DNA from: Nitratireductor sp.
GTDB lineage: Bacteria > Pseudomonadota > Alphaproteobacteria > Rhizobiales > Rhizobiaceae
Length of the DNA: 64,000 nt
Assembly: GCA_017854535.1 (NCBI GenBank)
Contig: JAFMHL010000020.1
Location: forward strand, 1-64,000
Direction: 5' to 3'
The position numbers and the translations under genes are program-made. This document shows positions 28,869 to 37,103 of the stretch, one piece after another. Every line of letters begins with the position of its first letter. Position 1 is the first letter of the stretch. The notes under the pieces are model-generated. The model was not told where the DNA came from. It was given only the letters and a program-made list of their open reading frames with translations, and did no database searches.

Positions 28869-29879
28869 TTAGTGAGAAACCGCTACAACTTCGCGGTGGC
28901 CCGGCTCATCACGGTAGTCTGCAATCGATTCGAAGAAATAACTCACGAACTGTATTAACATCGAAATCGCAAAAATGCCCAAGAAGGCTGCCATCTGATA
29001 TTTAACAAATAGTCCAGTAGTGCCCGATTGGGTGATTTCAAAATTCATAACAGGACTATTGATAATCGATTGCTTCCCGGCAAATCCAATTGCGAGAATT
29101 ACCCAGCAAGTGGTCATGCCAAGAGCGATTGTGCCGATAGAATTGAAAAACCCTTTTCTGGTTCTGCCAAATGAAGCGTAAAGCACGTCCACCCGCACAT
29201 GACCTTCATCATATAGTGTATAGGCAGAAGCAAAGAGGAACAAAGCTGCGTACCAGTAGCGTACCAAATCAGCCATCAATGCTTGTTCGTAGGAAAATAC
29301 AAATCGAGAAATAACAATTCCCAATTCGGCCGTCACAATCAACAAGGCAAGCCAAGTGAACCCTAAGGTCCGGGTAAATAATGCGACAACAAATCCTAAA
29401 ATCACCAATGGAATATGGATATACGGGCCAACAAATTGAACACGCCCTAGATCAGTTACCATGGATGCGCCAAAAAACGTTCCAAGTAAATTTTCAATGC
29501 GCATTAAGGCAATGACTGCATCAACAACGCCAACAAAAAGGACAGCCCAAAAGCAGCCACGGATAAAACAAACATTAAACCTGTGGATCTTATCTGCATC
29601 CCAGCGCAGGGATTGCCCAGGTGTTCGCGTAACATAAACTATGCCGATGGCAATTGCTGCCGCATAAACCAACAACGTGAAATACGCCGAAGCTCCTGCA
29701 CCACCTGCAAAAAGCGCTGATAGGCCTGGAACACCATATCCAATATTTAGAACATTATTGATCAAGAATGCCGCAAGTACACCAAGCATTCCCCAGCCGA
29801 ACATTCGCGCTCCCGGCGCCGCTGGTCCCTCACGAGAAATTGTCTTTGCAACAGCCTGTATGTCTTGTTCGTTTTCCAT
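28869..29879 (-). CDS. TRAP transporter small permease (DctQ/TakQ type, long form)
   Basis: A 336-residue membrane protein with about eight hydrophobic segments, longer than the 170-residue DctQ standard, as in the TakQ-like group that serves 2-oxoacid or mannitol-type TRAP systems. The C-terminal half contains the DctQ-like part (ALFLFASAYTLYDEGHVRVDVLY). It lies 27 bp upstream of the large permease gene. It is the small membrane subunit of the tripartite complex. Confidence 0.82.
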   Translation of the reverse strand: MENEQDIQAVAKTISREGPAAPGARMFGWGMLGVLAAFLINNVLNIGYGVPGLSALFAGGAGASAYFTLLVYAAAIAIGIVYVTRTPGQSLRWDADKIHRFNVCFIRGCFWAVLFVGVVDAVIALMRIENLLGTFFGASMVTDLGRVQFVGPYIHIPLVILGFVVALFTRTLGFTWLALLIVTAELGIVISRFVFSYEQALMADLVRYWYAALFLFASAYTLYDEGHVRVDVLYASFGRTRKGFFNSIGTIALGMTTCWVILAIGFAGKQSIINSPVMNFEITQSGTTGLFVKYQMAAFLGIFAISMLIQFVSYFFESIADYRDEPGHREVVAVSH

Positions 29880-29998
29880 GGATTATCAGCCCTGTCCTCA
29901 CCCAAACTAGAAAATTCAGAACGTTTATTCGACTAGGCAAGCACTATCAAAATAGATATTCACCGCCGATTGAAGGCAAACACTCCGATCACAAAAGG

Positions 29999-30025
29999 GA
30001 ATAGGGAACGTCAAATACCCTATTC
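29999..30025 (-). terminator. Hairpin between dctP-like and dctQ-like genes
   Basis: The stem GAATAGGG (29999-30006) with CCCTATTC (30018-30025) is followed leftward by CCTTTTG. With the stronger hairpin at 30047-30070 it forms a tandem pair that may reduce read-through into the permease genes. Confidence 0.5.
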
Positions 30026-30046
30026 TCTTTTGGGATCCAAATTTAG

Positions 30047-30070
30047 AAAACGGGGCAAAAGCCCCGTTTT
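30047..30070 (-). terminator. Intrinsic terminator/attenuator after the TRAP binding-protein gene
   Basis: AAAACGGGGC (30047-30056) pairs perfectly with GCCCCGTTTT (30061-30070) around AAAA. It sits 20 bp after the dctP-like stop, so the binding protein may be made in excess over the permease subunits. Confidence 0.85.
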
Positions 30071-30090
30071 CCAGTAATGTCAATAAAAGA

Positions 30091-31188
30091 TTATACGAGA
30101 CCGAGAACCCGGTTACGCTGGTTGACGAATGATGTCTCGAACTTGCCGAGCATGCCACCATATTCACGCAACTTAGCCTGGAATTCAGTATCGATTTTCT
30201 CTGCAAGTGGAGAATGCGCGCGAACTTCCGCGAACACTTCTTCAGCTGCACCACCGAATGAATCCCATACATCATCATTGAAGTTGCGCACTTGAACGCC
30301 GTTTTCATTGACGAGTTTAGCGAGGTATTCACCGTTCTTGGCAATCGCTTCTTCGTGAGATGCCGCATGCTCTTGCATACAAGCAGCTTCGATAACAGCT
30401 TTTTCCCAGTCGTTAAGACCTTCGAACCAAGACTTGTTCATACCAAATGCAAGACCACCACCTGGCTCATGCATACCAGCTGTGTAGTAATACTTAGCTG
30501 CCTCAAAAAACTTCATGAAGTAGTCATTATAAGGACCAACCCATTCTGTCGCGTCGATAGCGCCAGAAACAAGATTTTCATAAATCTGGCCGCCTGGAAG
30601 CGAAACAGTTGAAGCACCAAGCTTCGTAAGCACCTGACCACCAAGGCCCGGAATACGCATTTTCAGACCTTTGAAGTCGTCAGCTGAGTTAATCTCTTTG
30701 TTGAACCAACCACCGGCCTGTGTTCCTGTTGAACCGCAAGCAAAGGCTTTCAAACCAAATTCACCTGATAGTTCGTCCCAAAGGGCCTGACCACCGCCAA
30801 ATTTGATCCAAGCATTCCACTCTGGAGTGCTCATGCCAAATGGAACTGATGTGAAGTAGTTATAGCCTGGGTGCTTACCGCCCCAATAATAGTCAGCGGC
30901 GATATAAGCTTGTGAATTGCCTGAAGCAACTTCATCAAACGAGTCAAACGCACCAACACGTTCGCCGGCTGCAAAATACTGTGTAGTAATCGCGCCATCT
31001 GACAATTTAGTAATATTGTCGGCCAATCTTTGAGCTGAAATACCTAGACCCGGAAAGTCACGAGGCCATGTAGAGACAATAACCATCTCTTTTTTTGCCT
31101 GAGCAACAGCTGGTGCAGCCAATGTGGTTGATGCAGCTGCTGCACCACCAATAAGGCCGGCTTTTTTAATAAACGAACGACGATCCAT
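30091..31188 (-). CDS. TRAP transporter substrate-binding protein (TakP-like, Tat signal)
   Basis: A 365-residue periplasmic receptor. The N-terminus MDRRSFIKKAGLIGG is a twin-arginine signal (RRSFIK) with cleavage near APAVAQA. TRAP motifs follow: LKMRIPGLGGQVLTKLGAS near 165-183 and DATEWVGPYND near 210. The E-W pair there is typical of the TakP group that binds 2-oxoacids with a cation. GGAGGAG precedes the ATG at 31188; codons upstream in the same frame are not used. The permease genes follow downstream past two hairpins. Confidence 0.88.
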   Translation of the reverse strand: MDRRSFIKKAGLIGGAAAASTTLAAPAVAQAKKEMVIVSTWPRDFPGLGISAQRLADNITKLSDGAITTQYFAAGERVGAFDSFDEVASGNSQAYIAADYYWGGKHPGYNYFTSVPFGMSTPEWNAWIKFGGGQALWDELSGEFGLKAFACGSTGTQAGGWFNKEINSADDFKGLKMRIPGLGGQVLTKLGASTVSLPGGQIYENLVSGAIDATEWVGPYNDYFMKFFEAAKYYYTAGMHEPGGGLAFGMNKSWFEGLNDWEKAVIEAACMQEHAASHEEAIAKNGEYLAKLVNENGVQVRNFNDDVWDSFGGAAEEVFAEVRAHSPLAEKIDTEFQAKLREYGGMLGKFETSFVNQRNRVLGLV

Positions 31189-31408
31189 TATAACTCCTCC
31201 TGGAACATTTTTTACGAGCGGAAATAATCCTATCGAGCCTGAGCGACCGCAGTCCTCCCAAACTGGCTCGGTACCATGCAATACAGTACAAATTGACAAC
31301 AGGTGCAAGTGCCAAGTTATCGCAATGCGAAACGAACACTAAAAAAATGTCGTTTTTGACCGATCTTTCCAAACAGCTTATTGGTTTTTTTGATGTGTTT
31401 ATATTGAA

Positions 31409-32392
31409 TTATATAAGGCTTGCAGCAAGTAAGGTTGCGCCGATTAAGAACACGAATCCAGCCCCTGTAATTTCAATAATACGCGCAACACCGCCACTCA
31501 TAATTCCAGTTCCAGAAAAGCGCAGAGCAAACTGCTTTGCACCAACAGCGAGCGAGGCAATGGTAGCGACGGTGATTCCCGTTCCAAGAGCCATAGCAAA
31601 TACCGAAGCTATGCCGGCGAAGTAGAGTCCATTCAAGAATGCAAATGTCAAAACCACGATAGCCCCAGTGCACGGGCGCAAGCCAACGGCCAAAACCGCA
31701 GACCATGCTTCCTTCAAACTCAAATCACCATCGAGATTCTTGGGATCAGGCGCATGGGAATGCCCGCAATCTGCACAGACTTCGTCATGGCTGTGATGAT
31801 GGTGGTCATGATTATGTCCAGAATGATCCTTGTGCGAATGCTTGCCAGTGCCGCCAAAAATCTTTCGATATAATAGCCATAGACCCAACAAAGTGACCCC
31901 AGCATAACTGGCCACTTCCATCCAATGGGTAAATACTGCTTGCTTAAGACCCATTTCCCGCAGGAAGAAAATCAACGATCCTATACCGACAACGGCAACA
32001 AGACCTTGCAGCGCTGCCGAGGCAAAAGACAAAATGATCCCTCGGCGAAGCTGCACCTCATTGGCTAACATGTAAGACGAAATAACCGCCTTGCCATGCC
32101 CGGGACCAGCCGCATGCAAAACGCCATAGGTGAAACTAAGACCAACAAGCACCCAAGCGCCGCCCTCGCCTGAGCGGATCAGTTTTAGCGCTCCGGTTAA
32201 ACCGCGATAAAACTCTTTTTGCTGTTGTTGGATCCAAAACAGAATTGGAGCAAAAATTCCTTCTGGCTTAATGCCCTGCTCCGACACACCAATGCCCAGC
32301 GAGTTTTGCGCATGGGCAGAAACTGCCAAAGCAATAAGCAGCAGAAAGCCGAAAACAAAAATTCGAAAATAATTAGAAATCACTGTTTGCAT
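31409..32392 (-). CDS. NicO-family nickel/cobalt exporter (RcnA-like)
   Basis: A 327-residue inner-membrane protein with about six helices. The HGKAVISSYMLAN motif in helix II and RPCTGAIVVLTFA later are signatures of the NicO/RcnA family. A cytoplasmic or periplasmic loop holds a His-rich stretch (HSHKDHSGHNHDHHHHSHDE, then CADCGHSHAPD) that would bind metal. Members export Ni and Co or transport other divalent ions. The ATG overlaps the stop of the DUF1007 gene by 13 nt; that pairing is common. It is the last gene of a five-gene metal cluster. Confidence 0.85.
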   Translation of the reverse strand: MQTVISNYFRIFVFGFLLLIALAVSAHAQNSLGIGVSEQGIKPEGIFAPILFWIQQQQKEFYRGLTGALKLIRSGEGGAWVLVGLSFTYGVLHAAGPGHGKAVISSYMLANEVQLRRGIILSFASAALQGLVAVVGIGSLIFFLREMGLKQAVFTHWMEVASYAGVTLLGLWLLYRKIFGGTGKHSHKDHSGHNHDHHHHSHDEVCADCGHSHAPDPKNLDGDLSLKEAWSAVLAVGLRPCTGAIVVLTFAFLNGLYFAGIASVFAMALGTGITVATIASLAVGAKQFALRFSGTGIMSGGVARIIEITGAGFVFLIGATLLAASLI

Positions 32393-33066
32393 GAAAAATG
32401 AACCCAAGTCAGATATTCATCACTCGCCTCAACTTCATCCTCTGGCCCTGCATCAAATAACTTTGCCATACGCTCGGCATCTTTTTCATAAAGCGCATCA
32501 AAATCAGGGCGGTAAATCTCAGACGAGCATCCCTTGCCATTACCACTAACGGTAACGCTACCCGTATCCCTCAATTCCATTGCCACATAATAGGTCGGGT
32601 CAGAGACCGCTACTTTGAAACCGCCACTAGACATAGAGCTTGGTTCCCGCAGCTTGATAGACATGACCATGATCATCTGGTTATTTTCAAAGTCGACAAA
32701 GTAAGGCTCGGGTGTCTCAAACTCAACAATCTCATCACCATTTTTAATTTCCGTAAAAAAATTATACTCAGCAATGGAAATCTTGGTCTCTTTGGCAATC
32801 ATATCCAACTCGTCCTGTTCTAGGACACCACTTCCGTTTTCATCAAAATCCAAAACCAAAGAGGAGCTAAAAAATTCATCAAACCGCCAGACATGGCGAA
32901 TATCGGTAGCATTGCCATTTGCGTCAAGAACGACCTCAAGATTGGCCTCAATAAAAACATGCGGATGGGCATGGGATTGCTCGCTCATTGCCATGCTGAA
33001 CAACAAACCTGCGCCGATTGCCAGCAAGGGCCTGCCGCATTTAAGGATGGAGCGCTTTACAGTCAT
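32380..33066 (-). CDS. DUF1007 periplasmic protein
   Basis: A 228-residue exported protein. A signal peptide (ILKCGRPLLAIGAGLLFSMA) is followed by HAHPHVFIEANLEVVLD, the DUF1007 start, and an EF-hand-like loop DFDENGSGVLEQDE that could bind a divalent ion. DUF1007 proteins accompany NicO transporters and probably present or scavenge metal. The frame is open far upstream into the LysR gene, but the start is ATG 33066 or ATG 33078; neither has a perfect ribosome site. Coupled to NicO by overlap. Confidence 0.78.
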   Translation of the reverse strand: MTVKRSILKCGRPLLAIGAGLLFSMAMSEQSHAHPHVFIEANLEVVLDANGNATDIRHVWRFDEFFSSSLVLDFDENGSGVLEQDELDMIAKETKISIAEYNFFTEIKNGDEIVEFETPEPYFVDFENNQMIMVMSIKLREPSSMSSGGFKVAVSDPTYYVAMELRDTGSVTVSGNGKGCSSEIYRPDFDALYEKDAERMAKLFDAGPEDEVEASDEYLTWVHFSCKQ

Positions 33067-33079
33067 TGAAACTTGCATC

Positions 33080-33973
33080 CTATTTCTTGTTCTTGAACCA
33101 ATCCGCCATGAAATCCACAAACACACGCACTTTGGCAGAAACATGTCTTCGCTGGGCATAGACCGCATAAAAAGCATTACCTTCTGGAATATAATCATTC
33201 AAAATAGAAACCAAAGAACCATCTGCAAGTTCTTTGTGCACACAAAATTCAGGAACCATGGTGACACCCAAACCGTTCAATGCGGCGCGTTTGCAGACCT
33301 CAGGATCATTAGCCTCCAAAATTGAAAGCACATTTTGGGTAAATGCTTTTCCATCCTTATCAACAAATGGCCAATTGTTGCGCCCGCGCCAATTCGTATC
33401 AATAATGTTCGGAAGTATTGCAATATCTTTTGGCTCTTTGGGCACGCCATATTTTTTCAGGAATGCCGGAGACGCGCAAAACATGAGCCTATTAGAAATC
33501 AGTTTTCGGGCAATCAAAGTTGAATCGCTCAAAACGCCGCCACGTATTGCAACGTCAAACCGTTCTTCAACCAAATCAACCACGCGATCATCCAAATCAA
33601 CATCCAATTTGATTTCCGGATAGGCTTTGGCAAATTCAATTAAGGGCAACATAGCCTCAGAACTGCCAAGGGACCTGGGAGCAGACACTCTAAGCGTGCC
33701 AGACACATCAGATCCGGACTGCCGCACGCTTTCCTTAACCTGGTCCAACCGCTCGATAATGTCTTCAGCCGCAAGAAGATAAGTTTGCCCAGCTTCAGTG
33801 AGAGACAATTGCCGCGTCGTCCGGTTGATCAACAAAGTACCAAGTTCATCTTCCAACTCACGCACATATTTGGACAACAATGCTTTTGACCGCCCAATCT
33901 TGCGCGCTGCAGCTGAATAGCTTCCGCTTTCCACCACTTCAATGAACGCTTTCATTCTGGTGATCGTATCCAA
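33080..33973 (-). CDS. LysR-family transcriptional regulator
   Basis: A protein of about 297 residues. The winged helix-turn-helix is at the N-terminus (MKAFIEVVESGSYSAAARKI and SKALLSKYVRELEDELG), followed by an effector domain (about 90-295) with SLGSSEAMLPLIEF and DDRVVDLVEERFDVAIRGG, as in the AaeR/DmlR-like group. I choose TTG 33973 because GGGAGA is at ideal spacing and the resulting N-terminus (LDTITRMKAF) matches LysR habits; ATG 33991 is the alternative. It sits between the WD40 and DUF1007 genes on one strand, so it may control this metal cluster. The ligand is unknown. Confidence 0.82.
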   Translation of the reverse strand: MDTITRMKAFIEVVESGSYSAAARKIGRSKALLSKYVRELEDELGTLLINRTTRQLSLTEAGQTYLLAAEDIIERLDQVKESVRQSGSDVSGTLRVSAPRSLGSSEAMLPLIEFAKAYPEIKLDVDLDDRVVDLVEERFDVAIRGGVLSDSTLIARKLISNRLMFCASPAFLKKYGVPKEPKDIAILPNIIDTNWRGRNNWPFVDKDGKAFTQNVLSILEANDPEVCKRAALNGLGVTMVPEFCVHKELADGSLVSILNDYIPEGNAFYAVYAQRRHVSAKVRVFVDFMADWFKNKK

Positions 33974-34008
33974 ATGCGTCTCCCATTGCATCCCAATCTA
34001 AAAGGACT

Positions 34009-34998
34009 TTAGCCTTTCAAATCAATAATTCCAGCTTCGCCTGCTTGTGATCCATAAGCAATTCTGGTTCCACTCTTATCCCAACCTAGGGAGGATATTG
34101 CTCCCTTTCCAGCACGCTTCAAAATGGCTTCCTTGCCATCTTCAATACGCACCGCCATCACCATGCCATCAGAATACCCAATAGCAACAACCTCTTCCTC
34201 AGGATGGCAGACAACATGCGTTACCATCAAGCCACCACCCATGCCGCCAAGTTCCTTGGGTGATTTGCCCATCGGTCCATCTTTTCCAGAAAACGGCCAC
34301 ACGATTGCAGCAGGCGCGCCTGAAGAAGCCAGCCATTTTCCTTTTGCTGAAAATGAAAGCGATTTTACCTTGGCTGGATACCCTGTCATACGCATATGCT
34401 TGCTGTCTTGAAGCCGCCAACCGTGCAGCGCATTTTGCTGCATGGAGGACACCACATATTTCCCATCAGGTGAAAAAATCACATCGTTATGAGCGCCTTT
34501 CCACTCCAAAAACTGGGGCGCATTTCCGGTATTAAACCAGTTGAGATCAACGCCATTATACCGCGCGATAGCAAGGCGCATGCCTTTTGGTGCAAAAGCA
34601 AGTCCCTCGATAGAGCGCTCACACGTAAACGGCTTTTTTGTTCCATCGCCCAGTCGAACAACACCCTTTTTGCCAGTGCCATATCCAATCACACCGGATG
34701 GACCACAGGCAATCTTATCGATCCACCAGCCTTTTTGTTCTGATAGAACTTCAACGACGCCATCGCTGGTAAGTCGGCAAACCTTGCCATCTTCCCCAGA
34801 GGTTATGAGCGACCGACAATCAAATGCAGGCTCTGCTGCCAATAACCCTATATGGACTGGCACAACCACATGACGATCCAACAGCAAATGGCATTGGCCT
34901 TCAACGGAAGCGAATATTGGCACATCATTGATGAATCCAGCCCATTCAACATGACCAAACTCAGTTTCAGCACTATCCAGCGGAGCAATAGAAGGCAT
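34009..34998 (-). CDS. WD40-repeat protein linked to CobW
   Basis: A 329-residue protein with repeats ending in characteristic segments such as DVIFSPDGKYVVSS and SLSFSAKGKWLASSGAPAAIVW and VCHPEEEVVAIGYSDGMVMA, consistent with a seven-blade propeller. No signal peptide is visible. It starts 2 bp after the CobW-type gene, a linkage seen in other alphaproteobacteria, which suggests it assists the metallochaperone. No enzymatic motif is visible. Confidence 0.78.
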   Translation of the reverse strand: MPSIAPLDSAETEFGHVEWAGFINDVPIFASVEGQCHLLLDRHVVVPVHIGLLAAEPAFDCRSLITSGEDGKVCRLTSDGVVEVLSEQKGWWIDKIACGPSGVIGYGTGKKGVVRLGDGTKKPFTCERSIEGLAFAPKGMRLAIARYNGVDLNWFNTGNAPQFLEWKGAHNDVIFSPDGKYVVSSMQQNALHGWRLQDSKHMRMTGYPAKVKSLSFSAKGKWLASSGAPAAIVWPFSGKDGPMGKSPKELGGMGGGLMVTHVVCHPEEEVVAIGYSDGMVMAVRIEDGKEAILKRAGKGAISSLGWDKSGTRIAYGSQAGEAGIIDLKG

Positions 34999-35000
34999 GA

Positions 35001-36137
35001 CTACTTTGCCGTACAGGCGGCAAATGTCCGCTCCAGTTTTTCGCGATCAAGATTACGCCCAATAAAGACAAGCCGGCTCTGGCGCTTCTCGTCTTCTTTC
35101 CAAGGACGCTGATGATCACCCTCGATGATCATATGAATACCTTGGACTACATAGCGGTCCGGATCATCACTAAAAGCAATAATGCCTTTAAGCCGTAAAA
35201 TATCTGGTCCATCCATCTGGGTGATTTTCTGTATCCATGGAAAGAACAATTCTGAATTCATTTCTCCACCAGAAAGAGAAACAGTTCCAATTGTTGTATC
35301 GTGAACTTTGGCGTCCAGGCCTTTATGCCCAGAATGATCATGCTTGTTTTCATGGCCACAATCTGGCGCGCATTCATCAGTGTGCTGATGACCATGATCG
35401 TGAGCATGACCCTCGTGATGATGATGGTCGCGATCGCAATCTGGGCCGCACTCGTGGCTGTCATCCATGTCTAGAAAATGCGGATCATTCTCTATGGTTC
35501 GAGCCAGATCAAATTTTCCCTGCTCAAGAATTTCCTTCAAATCAACATTGGCTCTTGATGTTTTGAAAACACGCGCCGCTGGATTGATCTGGCGAATAAC
35601 TGCCTCCACATGGGCAAGCTCTTCCGCATCCACCAAATCAGTCTTATTGAGCAAAACCACATCTGCAAAGGCAATTTGGTCTTCAGCTTCAGGGCTATCT
35701 TTTAGACGCAGCAGCAAATGTTTTGCATCTGCCAAAGCCACCACAGAATCGAGACGCGACTTGGCGCGTACATCGTCATCCATAAAAAAGGTTTGTGCCA
35801 CAGGCGCAGGATCAGCAAGCCCCGTTGTCTCGACAATCATCGCATCAAAACGACCAGGTCTTTTCATTAAGTTTTGAACAACACGGATCAGATCGCCGCG
35901 AACCGTACAGCAAATGCAACCATTGTTCATTTCATAAATTTCTTCGTCTGTCTCAACAATTAGATCATTGTCGATGCCGATCTCGCCAAATTCATTGACA
36001 ATAACCGCATATTTACGTCCGTGATCTTCTGTCAGAATACGGTTCAAAAGGGTCGTTTTACCAGCACCCAGATAACCTGTTAAAACTGTTACGGGGATCT
36101 GCTTCACAACATCCCCATTATCTATCGCTTCGCTCAT
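35001..36137 (-). CDS. CobW/COG0523-family GTPase (metallochaperone)
   Basis: A 378-residue GTPase. The P-loop GYLGAGKTTLLNR (21-33), the family's metal-binding CxCC motif (GCICC, C74, C76, C77) and NKTD are present. A central His/Cys-rich insert runs from about DDSHECGPDCDRDHHHHEGH to DHSGHKG. The C-terminal CobW_C domain (FFPWIQKITQMDGPDILRLKG) completes it. COG0523 proteins deliver zinc, cobalt or iron to target enzymes under limitation. It heads a five-gene one-strand cluster with NicO and DUF1007. No convincing Zur box is seen by eye. Confidence 0.9.
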   Translation of the reverse strand: MSEAIDNGDVVKQIPVTVLTGYLGAGKTTLLNRILTEDHGRKYAVIVNEFGEIGIDNDLIVETDEEIYEMNNGCICCTVRGDLIRVVQNLMKRPGRFDAMIVETTGLADPAPVAQTFFMDDDVRAKSRLDSVVALADAKHLLLRLKDSPEAEDQIAFADVVLLNKTDLVDAEELAHVEAVIRQINPAARVFKTSRANVDLKEILEQGKFDLARTIENDPHFLDMDDSHECGPDCDRDHHHHEGHAHDHGHQHTDECAPDCGHENKHDHSGHKGLDAKVHDTTIGTVSLSGGEMNSELFFPWIQKITQMDGPDILRLKGIIAFSDDPDRYVVQGIHMIIEGDHQRPWKEDEKRQSRLVFIGRNLDREKLERTFAACTAK

Positions 36138-36274
36138 CTCAATGCCTTATAATTCTCTGGAACTCATTGTGTTTCAATGAAGCCAATTTTTCTGCGGAAC
36201 ATTCCGCTTATTATTCAAAACCATATATGCGCGCTCATCGTCAATTGCACCCATCGAGCACAAAAAATGCAACT

Positions 36275-37102
36275 TCATATAGACCTGTCAAAAACCGACA
36301 CGTCAAAGCGATCCACTTCTGCAAACAACTGGATCAACCCCTTCACAGAATATTCTAAAAGTTTCTCGCCTTTTTCAGCTGAAGCGGCTTTCGCATCGCC
36401 TGTAACGCCAATGGGATTCAGATCCTGCATTTTCCATCCAAAAGCATGGCGGCCATAAGCATGTAGATAAGTATTCTCTTGCAAAAGTCTTGTCTGCTCA
36501 GAACCAAAATCTGCAGCCTTGCTCATCTTCACTTTGTCTGGGTGCAATGCCAGCATCACCGAGGTTTCAATATCGCCCCCGTGAATATCTATCGAAGCCT
36601 TGCTTTCATCAATGACACCCTTGGGCCGTCCAATGCGAGTCCAACTCGTAACTACACAAAGCATGCTAAAGCGAACCCGCAATTCTGTTGCAACAATGGT
36701 CATCATTGGAGAATTTCCCCCATGGGCATTGAGAAGAACCAGTTTTCGAATACCCAATGAATTGAGATTTTCACCAATAGAAATCCAGCGCTCGATAGCT
36801 TCTTGATAGGTGAGCGATTTCGTTCCTGCATAATCAAGATGTTCCGGCGAGTAGCCTACAGGCTCTGTCTTTAAGAAACTAACGGCTAGTTCTTGTGGTA
36901 AAGCAGACTTAAGACGCTCGACAACGCCATTAGCAATCAGCGTGTCAGTTTCTAAGGGTAGATGAGGTCCGTGTTGCTCTGTCGCGCCCAAAGGCAGGAC
37001 ACCAATCCAGCTGGCTGTATCTAGCTGGCGTACCTTTGATAGGTCCATTCGCGAAAAGTCGCGATTGGGCAATTCATTTCCTGTAGCTTTCAAATTTGCC
37101 AT
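36275..37102 (-). CDS. Creatininase-family amidohydrolase
   Basis: A 275-residue metal-dependent hydrolase. The family motif LPLGATEQHGPHLPLETD and LLNAHGGNSPMM are present, with metal-binding His/Glu/Asp residues, and DIHGGDIETS follows. Members open cyclic amides such as creatinine or act on modified peptides or nucleobases; the substrate is not readable. The ATG at 37102 lies one base after the stop of the upstream deaminase gene, so the two are translated together, suggesting a shared nitrogenous substrate. Its length is normal. An in-frame codon at 37141 lies inside the upstream gene and is unlikely. Confidence 0.82.
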   Translation of the reverse strand: MANLKATGNELPNRDFSRMDLSKVRQLDTASWIGVLPLGATEQHGPHLPLETDTLIANGVVERLKSALPQELAVSFLKTEPVGYSPEHLDYAGTKSLTYQEAIERWISIGENLNSLGIRKLVLLNAHGGNSPMMTIVATELRVRFSMLCVVTSWTRIGRPKGVIDESKASIDIHGGDIETSVMLALHPDKVKMSKAADFGSEQTRLLQENTYLHAYGRHAFGWKMQDLNPIGVTGDAKAASAEKGEKLLEYSVKGLIQLFAEVDRFDVSVFDRSI

Positions 37103-37103
37103 C

